Source: Rhizobiales bacterium Ga0077524 (GTDB taxonomy: Bacteria; Pseudomonadota; Alphaproteobacteria; Rhizobiales; Hyphomicrobiaceae). From it: a stretch of 38,252 nt of DNA. The notes below the pieces were generated by a model. It saw only the letters and a program-made list of their open reading frames with translations. It searched no databases and was not told the DNA's origin. A program made the translations under genes and the position numbers. The stretch is taken from assembly GCA_001464755.1 (NCBI GenBank), contig LNDR01000398.1, positions 1 to 38,252 on the forward strand. Reading direction: 5' to 3'. Position 1 is the stretch's first letter. The number at the start of each line of letters is the position of its first letter. Below are positions 32,325 through 38,252 of this stretch, in pieces.

Positions 32325-34886
32325 TCAGGCGTTGTCGTTTGAGCCCGAGTTCGGGCCCCGAGGAGCATCGTCGGCCCCGCGCTTCTGCTCGGCCACTCTG
32401 GCTGCCGCCGCTTTGACCCAGTCGAGGTCCCTGAGGTGAACATCGTAAGCCGCGTTGACCATCTGGATATTCTCATCCCTGAGGCGCTTCAGGATCGCCA
32501 CGCGCAGCTCGGTCCCGACTTTGCCGCCGAGATAGACGTCGCCAACGACGACGCGCAACGTGAACTGCAACGAGGTCGAAGAGAAGTTGTCGAAGGTGAT
32601 GACCGGGCCAGGGGTCTTCAGCGCATCCTCGTTTGCCGCAGCAACCTCCCGAAGCATCGCGATCACCGACTCGGGATCGGCCGTGGGTGCGACCTCGACC
32701 TTGACCACTGCCCGGCCTAGCGGATTGCGATGCGTCCAGTTGAGCACCCTCCCCGTGATCAGCTCCGAATTCGGCAGGATCAGGCTGGCCTTGTCGAAAG
32801 TCTCGATCTCCGTCGAGCGCACCGAAATCCGGCGCACATTGCCCTGCTCGTTGCCGACCACGATCCAATCGCCGACCTTGACCGGCCGCTCGACGAGCAG
32901 AATGAGACCCGACACGAAATTATTGACGATCGACTGCAGTCCAAAGCCGATACCGACCGACAGTGCGCCGGCGACGATCGCAAGGCTCGTAATGTCGAGC
33001 CCGGCGTAGGACAGCGCGATGAGCAGCGCCAATCCAATGCCGGCATAGCCGATCGCCGTATCGACCGAGTTGGCGATCCCCGCATCGACACGCGGTTGCG
33101 TTAGCACCTGCTCGCGCAGCCAGCGTTGCAACAGTCGGGTCACGAACAGCAAAGTCGTAAACAGCGCCATGCCGATCAGAATGCGCGCCAGCGAGATCCT
33201 GAACTGACCGATCTCGAAGCCGAACAGCAGCGCCTTGAGCCAGTCGCGGATATCTGCGCCCGAGAACCCCCACTGCAGCATGAGGAGTGGCAGCGCCGCC
33301 GTGACGATCATCAAAGTCGCCATCAGCTCGATCAGCCGAGAGATCTGCCGCCGCCGCCCCGGATCGGTCAGTCCGAAACGGTTCTCGAGCAACTTTCCGA
33401 TCAGATCGCGATTATCCGCACGTCCCCGCGTCGCCGCCCTGACGCCCAGGTAGAGAAGCCCGCAGCCCGCGACCACCGTGCCAGACAGCACGACCTGATG
33501 CGCGACGAAACGGCCAAGCGCGACATAACCGAGGACCGAGGCAACCAGAATCACCACCGCTGTGGTCGCCAAAGGCAGCTTGATCCAAAACGGGCTGAAC
33601 AGGGTGACAGGCCGCGGAACGTATGCGTGCCCGTTGACTGGCCGGTCGGGCCCCGTTTGCGGAACGAACGGCGTCAGGACCAGAAGCACGAGGAGCAACG
33701 CAAAGGCCAGGCTCGTCAGGAACGACTTCACCACTGTAACGGAGAGCGGCACATAGAGGGCCCGTGCAAGCTCGACGAGTACGACGTCGAGCACATAGAC
33801 TCCGACAAAGGCCTCGAGAATAAGGAGGATCCGCCGGGCGGTATGATCGGCGACAGGTACGAGCCGCCACCCCGGATGCCGCGGGGCCAAGCACACGCGA
33901 AGCAGCGCCGCCGAGGCCGAATAGACCAGCAGCCCGCCCAGCGCCGACGTCGCGAGCCCGATCCACGGCGAGAACAATAGATCGAGGCTGCCAAGCCCGA
34001 AGTACAGCATCGCCACCGCGACCGCTGGCGGGACAAAACGCAACGGTGCCACCCAGGCGGCCTTGAGGGCACGCTCGAAGAAGCTCGGCGAAGGATCGCG
34101 CTTGGCGAGCCGCCTCGCAAACAATCGTGCAAGGCCCAGTCTCAGCCCGAGATAGACAGCGACGATCCCTGCTCCCAGCAGCGCCAACCAGCCGCTCACC
34201 CGGCTGGCCCAAGTCAGCCAGTCACCACCATAATAATAGAGCCGGCCTTCGATGGTCGACCTATGCTCGGCGACATTGCGCCAGACCCGAGGTGCCAATG
34301 GGCTGTCGCGACGCTCGAGGAGGTTGCGCGTGAACAGCTGGTAGCGGATCACAGTAATGCGATCGATCAGTTGCTTGGCGCGCACCCATGCCAGCTCGGT
34401 GGTTTTGACGGCGCCGTCGAGATTGGCCTTCAGCGTGCCGAGGCGGGCGCGCTCGGCGACGACAGTCGCGGATTCCGCTGGCTGATCCTTCGCCGGCGGC
34501 GGCCCGAGCCGCTCGATCTGCTTTTCGACCTCCTCGAGCTGAGGCCTCAGTGTCTGCGCGGTCGTCGTCGAGTCGTAGATGATACGTTCGACTTCGCTCC
34601 GCAATCGCGACAGCTCGCCTTCGAGCTCCTTGAGCTGTTGGATGGCCTTCTCGGCATTCTCGATGTTGCGCGCCAACCGCTCGACCGGCTCCATTGCCTC
34701 CCGCGGAAGCGCCGACGAGACAGGCTGCGCGGCAGCGGCCGGTGCTTCTGCCTGGGGCGTAGCGGGAGTGCTGCCGGGGGCAGCGGTCGATGCTGGCGCT
34801 TGAGCGACGGCAGGCGCAAGGCTGCCCTGCGCGAAAAGGCCGATCAGCAACAACAGGACGGCAACGAGCGTGGACGGGATGCGCAA
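32325..34886 (-). CDS. Large MscS-family mechanosensitive channel with periplasmic coiled-coil region
   Basis: The 853-aa inner-membrane channel probably opens on membrane tension to release solutes. A signal peptide (about 1-30) is followed by a Pro/Ala-rich linker and a periplasmic coiled coil (about 65-175, EPVERLARNIENAEKAIQQLKELEGELSRL), as in DUF3772-type proteins. About ten or eleven membrane helices follow. The MscS domain occupies about 600-800, with the pore-helix signature VAGALSVGIGFGLQSIVNNFVSGLILLVERPVKVGDWI and the downstream RISVRSTEIETFD. The start is TTG at 34886 with GAGGG six bases upstream; a further TTG at 34925 would lengthen the N-terminus without a ribosome-binding site. 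Confidence 0.9.
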   Translation of the reverse strand: MRIPSTLVAVLLLLIGLFAQGSLAPAVAQAPASTAAPGSTPATPQAEAPAAAAQPVSSALPREAMEPVERLARNIENAEKAIQQLKELEGELSRLRSEVERIIYDSTTTAQTLRPQLEEVEKQIERLGPPPAKDQPAESATVVAERARLGTLKANLDGAVKTTELAWVRAKQLIDRITVIRYQLFTRNLLERRDSPLAPRVWRNVAEHRSTIEGRLYYYGGDWLTWASRVSGWLALLGAGIVAVYLGLRLGLARLFARRLAKRDPSPSFFERALKAAWVAPLRFVPPAVAVAMLYFGLGSLDLLFSPWIGLATSALGGLLVYSASAALLRVCLAPRHPGWRLVPVADHTARRILLILEAFVGVYVLDVVLVELARALYVPLSVTVVKSFLTSLAFALLLVLLVLTPFVPQTGPDRPVNGHAYVPRPVTLFSPFWIKLPLATTAVVILVASVLGYVALGRFVAHQVVLSGTVVAGCGLLYLGVRAATRGRADNRDLIGKLLENRFGLTDPGRRRQISRLIELMATLMIVTAALPLLMLQWGFSGADIRDWLKALLFGFEIGQFRISLARILIGMALFTTLLFVTRLLQRWLREQVLTQPRVDAGIANSVDTAIGYAGIGLALLIALSYAGLDITSLAIVAGALSVGIGFGLQSIVNNFVSGLILLVERPVKVGDWIVVGNEQGNVRRISVRSTEIETFDKASLILPNSELITGRVLNWTHRNPLGRAVVKVEVAPTADPESVIAMLREVAAANEDALKTPGPVITFDNFSSTSLQFTLRVVVGDVYLGGKVGTELRVAILKRLRDENIQMVNAAYDVHLRDLDWVKAAAARVAEQKRGADDAPRGPNSGSNDNA

Positions 34887-35112
34887 GGACTGCCCTCGGT
34901 ATCGGAGTATCAATTGTTGTGACAAGCGGAGCTATGCCCAGGCATGGTGGCGCCATGACGTTCGAGGCAGACCATGTCCGAGGACGGTGGCCCGCCTACC
35001 ACTCATTCGGCACCGTGGAATTGCGGCGATCCTGTGTCGGCGCCATTGACTGAGACACATGAGCCCATGCAGCATCGCGCTTTTTCGCGCGTCGGGCGGT
35101 GCACTGCGATCG

Positions 35113-35502
35113 CTATTCCGCGATTGGTTGTGCCGGGCGGGCGCCATTCCGGTTCTGCCGGCCGAACACAGGCGGCTCCCGAGGCTCGTCGCGCTCCGCC
35201 ATCGGCATTCGCGACACGCTCGCCTCGCTGCTTCCGCTTTCGATCCCGCTCTCGATGAGGACATCGACGGGGCCGCCAGTCATGATGAGATGCTCCACAT
35301 TGTCGCGGCGCACCAGCACCAGCCGCCGCCGCCCATCGACGCTCGCGTGCTCGACGACGGCAAGTCGCTTGTCGGGTCTCGCACCGAATATCGCTGTCAT
35401 GGATGATTGGCCGGCGGCCGAATTGCGCATCAGCCACAGGCCGCCCATCACGGCCAGAGCGATCAGCGCGAACAAGAGCACGTAGAGCAGAAGGTCGACC
35501 AT
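35113..35502 (-). CDS. FliO-like membrane protein
   Basis: The 129-aa protein has one N-terminal transmembrane helix (about 3-25) and a soluble part with the FliO-type strand pattern KRLAVVEHASVDGRRRLVLVRRDNVEHLIMTGGPVDVLIE. FliO assists assembly of the flagellar export gate. The C-terminus is a charged, disordered tail. No other flagellar gene is nearby, and FliO-like proteins next to cckA may serve another role. The ATG at 35502 has only a weak site (CGGA). It is divergent from cckA across a 235-base gap that shows no clear gene. Confidence 0.72.
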   Translation of the reverse strand: MVDLLLYVLLFALIALAVMGGLWLMRNSAAGQSSMTAIFGARPDKRLAVVEHASVDGRRRLVLVRRDNVEHLIMTGGPVDVLIESGIESGSSEASVSRMPMAERDEPREPPVFGRQNRNGARPAQPIAE

Positions 35503-35737
35503 GGTCCGATAGTCCTCGTCCGGGCCGCATCACCAGAGGCACGCGAGCAGTTCGCCCGACCACGTCGTTAGCAGATGTTTAGCGCACTTTTAACTCTAAT
35601 GATCGAGTTGTTGACGGGTTCGAGGCAGCGATGCCCGGTATTGAATGCGCGGGGGTGACGAGGTGGTATCGGTTCGCGTGCTGTACTCTTCTGTGGTCGA
35701 AGTCCTGGGTTTGGCTTTGGGTCTTCAGAATCAGTCT

Positions 35738-38252
35738 ATGTCTGTCCGCATGATCGGGACAGACGTTCGCCGCCCAGAAGCTCCAATGGGCTCCAACGCC
35801 CAGGAGCAGACGCCGGGGTTGGGAGTTCTTTTTGTAGTTCTGGCGATCCTGACGGCCCTGGGCCTCGGGGCGCTTGTCGTCGTCTCTGCTCGCGCAAGCG
35901 ATCCGGTTCTGCTCGCGATCCTCGCCGTGCTCGGGATGATCGGCAGCTTCTTTCTCTTCGGACTGGCTGCTGGACACATTCGCATCGGTTCGAGCAATGA
36001 GGGCGACGGCGGCATCGCCGCGATCGCGGGCGAGTTGATCGAGACGGGCGTCATGATCACCGGCCGCGATGGCAGCATTGTCTATGCCAACGCCGCCTAT
36101 CGCGACCTCGCCGGAACCGATCAAGACGGCGAGGCGCGTAGCCTCGAGGTGGCCTTTGCCGGCGAGCCGCAAGCCGCCGAGTGCATCTTCCGCCTGATGC
36201 GCGCTGCCGAGTTGGGCGAGGCGCGCAGCGAGGAGTTCCGGATCCGCGATCTCGAGAGCCGCGACCGGTCAGGTCGTTGGTTGCGGCTCGCCGTCAGCCC
36301 CATCAAAACAATCGGAAATCGCGTCGGGCGTGCATCGCGACTTTGGCAACTCACTGATATTTCCGGCGAGCGCGCACACGAGGCCGAGGCCGTCCGCGAT
36401 CTCGAATCCGAAATCGGCCGCTACGAGGCTATGCCCATCGGCTTGTTCGGCTGCAGTCTCGACGGTGGCATCACACACATGAACGCCACGCTGGCTGGTT
36501 GGCTCGGTCTCGCTGCCGAGGCAGCCCGCACTCGTGAACTCTCGCTCTCCGACATTGTCGCCGGCGACGGTGACGCATTGCTCCGAGCTGCTCTCGCCCA
36601 GGCATCCGGCGAGGTCGTGCGCCTGGATCTCGATCTCGTCCGTGAGGACGGCGTTGGCATTCCGGTGGAGATCGTGGCACGGCTTGGCGGCTCGAGCGAG
36701 CGAGGCGTCGACATATCTGCGCTCGTCCTCGCGCGCACCACCGACCACTCTGACGTTGCCGCTAATGGTGGCGGCCCGCGTTTCGAGCGGCTCTTCCATG
36801 CCGCCCCTTTCGGCATCGCGACGCTCGGCCAGGACGGCACAATCCAGTCTTACAATGCCGCCTTCGCGCGCATGTTCTTCGACGCCGGCCTGGGTCCCTC
36901 CGACAACCTGCGTGCCTTGATCGAGGCCGCTGGTGACGCGGAGGCTCTCAAAGCCGTCGATGCCGCCATGACCGGGGCGCGAACCGACAGAGCGACTCTT
37001 GCGCCTATCGAGGTCACGTTCGGTGCCGAGCGCCAGTTCACCCGTCGTCTTTTCGTTAGCCCCACCCGGGCCGGCCTTGGCCCCGACGCGAGTACGATGC
37101 TCTATGCCATCGACGCGACCGAGCAGAAGGCCCTCGAGGTCAAGTACGCCCAGTCGACGAAGATGGAGGCGGTGGGCAAGCTCGCAGGTGGCATAGCCCA
37201 CGATTTCAACAACGTGCTCACGGCGATCCTCGGTTTCTCCGATCTACTGCTGCAGACACACCGGCCGTTCGATCCTGCGCACAAAGACATCATGAATATC
37301 AAGAAGGAGGCCAACCGGGCTGCCGGCCTGGTTCGCCAGTTGCTTGCCTTCTCGCGTCGCCAGACCTTGACACCTGAAGTGCTCGAGCTTGGCGAGGTGA
37401 TGACTGATTTGTCTGTCCTCGTCAGTCGCCTCATCGGCGAGAAGATCGACCTGAAGCTCGTCACAGGACGCGACCTCTGGCTGATCAAGGCGGACCGCAC
37501 GCAATTTGGTCAAGTGATCATGAACCTTGCCGTCAACGCCAAGGACGCCATGCCGAACGGCGGTCGTCTCACGGTCAAGACTCGCAACATTACAGAGCGC
37601 GATTCTCTGAAGCTCAGATCATTGTCCGTTCAACCGGGCGAGTATGTGCTGATCGAGGTCGAGGATACCGGCACCGGGATGACACCGGAGGTCATGGCCA
37701 AGATCTTCGAGCCGTTCTTCTCGACCAAGGACGTCGGCAAGGGCACCGGGCTTGGCCTTTCGACCGTCTACGGTATCGTCAAGCAGACCGGCGGCTACAT
37801 CTTCCCCGACAGCACCGTCGGCAAGGGCACCACGTTCCGGGTTTACCTCCCGCGCCATGTTCCGGAGGCCGTCGGCCCGCGCGACCTCACCGGTACCGGC
37901 CGAGTGCTGCTTGTCGAGGACGAGGACTCGGTGCGCAACTTCGCGGTGCGCGCCCTGAAGCGCCAAGGCTATGAGGTTCTCGAGGCAACGACCGGCCTCG
38001 AGGCCCTTGAACTCTATGCCGCAGAGACGCAGCCAATCGACATTATCGTCTCGGACGTCGTGATGCCCGAGATGGACGGCCCGACGATGCTGACCGAGAT
38101 GCGCAAGTCGCGTCCTGACCTGAAGGTGATCTTCATGTCGGGCTATCCAGACGACCGCTTCAAGACCGGCCTCGATGCGGACGCGCAATATGCTTTCCTG
38201 GCGAAACCCTTCTCGCTGCCTCAACTCGCGGCCAAGGTGAAGGAAGAGTTGG
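35738..38252 (+). CDS. cckA: Cell-cycle hybrid histidine kinase CckA (3' end beyond window)
   Basis: The visible 838 residues cover nearly the whole protein. There are two transmembrane helices (about 29-50 and 56-78), PAS-like regions (about 95-215, 225-330 and 345-455) and a HisKA domain with H488 in KLAGGIAHDFNN. An ATPase domain follows with N box NLAVNAKDAMPNGG and G boxes DTGTGM and GKGTGLGLSTVYG, then a receiver domain (LLVEDEDSVR, phosphoacceptor D773 in SDVVMPEMDG, Lys in LAKPF). In alphaproteobacteria CckA phosphorylates CtrA and CpdR through ChpT to time cell division. The start at 35738 is chosen by the membrane topology; 35750 and TTG 35717 are alternatives and the ribosome-binding site is weak. 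The reading frame is still open at the edge, with few residues missing. Confidence 0.93.
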   Translation, partial: MSVRMIGTDVRRPEAPMGSNAQEQTPGLGVLFVVLAILTALGLGALVVVSARASDPVLLAILAVLGMIGSFFLFGLAAGHIRIGSSNEGDGGIAAIAGELIETGVMITGRDGSIVYANAAYRDLAGTDQDGEARSLEVAFAGEPQAAECIFRLMRAAELGEARSEEFRIRDLESRDRSGRWLRLAVSPIKTIGNRVGRASRLWQLTDISGERAHEAEAVRDLESEIGRYEAMPIGLFGCSLDGGITHMNATLAGWLGLAAEAARTRELSLSDIVAGDGDALLRAALAQASGEVVRLDLDLVREDGVGIPVEIVARLGGSSERGVDISALVLARTTDHSDVAANGGGPRFERLFHAAPFGIATLGQDGTIQSYNAAFARMFFDAGLGPSDNLRALIEAAGDAEALKAVDAAMTGARTDRATLAPIEVTFGAERQFTRRLFVSPTRAGLGPDASTMLYAIDATEQKALEVKYAQSTKMEAVGKLAGGIAHDFNNVLTAILGFSDLLLQTHRPFDPAHKDIMNIKKEANRAAGLVRQLLAFSRRQTLTPEVLELGEVMTDLSVLVSRLIGEKIDLKLVTGRDLWLIKADRTQFGQVIMNLAVNAKDAMPNGGRLTVKTRNITERDSLKLRSLSVQPGEYVLIEVEDTGTGMTPEVMAKIFEPFFSTKDVGKGTGLGLSTVYGIVKQTGGYIFPDSTVGKGTTFRVYLPRHVPEAVGPRDLTGTGRVLLVEDEDSVRNFAVRALKRQGYEVLEATTGLEALELYAAETQPIDIIVSDVVMPEMDGPTMLTEMRKSRPDLKVIFMSGYPDDRFKTGLDADAQYAFLAKPFSLPQLAAKVKEEL

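Noticed and set aside
1-38252. tRNA or rRNA genes, CRISPR arrays, insertion sequences, integrases or attachment sites
   Set aside because: I saw no cloverleaf, rRNA-like conserved tract, regularly spaced repeats, transposase or integrase motif in any gap or gene. A tRNAscan or ISfinder search would be needed to exclude short or degenerate copies.

Overview
This GC-rich window looks like chromosome of an alphaproteobacterium, most likely order Hyphomicrobiales (Rhizobiales). The main support is a CckA-type hybrid histidine kinase divergent from a FliO-like gene at the right end, a short NAD kinase, Sox, TRAP and CaiB-type catabolic genes, and frequent GTG/TTG starts behind good Shine-Dalgarno sites. 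I see no tRNA, rRNA, CRISPR array, insertion sequence or prophage gene. The taxon is inferred from gene content only.

Layout. 1-5.7 kb: the tail of a membrane protein, then on the minus strand a membrane class III nucleotidyl cyclase, a lone hydantoinase/oxoprolinase B subunit and a Ser/Thr kinase with a WD40 propeller. 5.9-8.3 kb (plus): a membrane FHA protein, a second FHA protein and a PP2C phosphatase. With the divergent kinase these form a compact Ser/Thr phosphorylation module. 8.3-9.8 kb: a MAPEG-like membrane protein convergent with a YeeE/YedE-type transporter. 10-16.2 kb (minus): acyl-CoA synthetase, a 68-aa protein, XdhC, an N-acyl-D-amino-acid deacylase-like amidohydrolase, a SelW-like selenoprotein and an HtrA-like protein lacking the catalytic His. 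16.3-19.7 kb: DUF937-like protein, CutA, NAD kinase, sulfotransferase.

19.7-24.5 kb (minus) is a tight six-gene operon. It starts with the two subunits of an IorAB-type molybdenum hydroxylase and continues directly into soxX, soxY, soxZ and soxA, without soxB or soxCD. The SoxY carrier arm ends in an AAC-type sequence instead of the canonical GGCGG. Then follow an unknown protein, a CaiB/BaiF-family protein with unusual domain order, an RhlE-type helicase, a DctQ-DctM-DctP TRAP transporter, a large MscS-family channel, the FliO-like protein and, divergently, CckA, which is cut by the window end.

The strongest overlooked signal is at 14955-15173 (minus). It is a 72-codon SelW/Rdx gene whose eleventh codon is an in-frame TGA inside a Cys-Gly-Ala-Sec motif. 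It has a good ribosome-binding site, and a hairpin sits 18 bases after the TGA, where a bacterial SECIS belongs. Ordinary gene calling would miss it. The second signal is the fusion of a molybdenum hydroxylase operon with a non-canonical Sox carrier set. XdhC, elsewhere in the window, is a plausible maturation factor for that hydroxylase.
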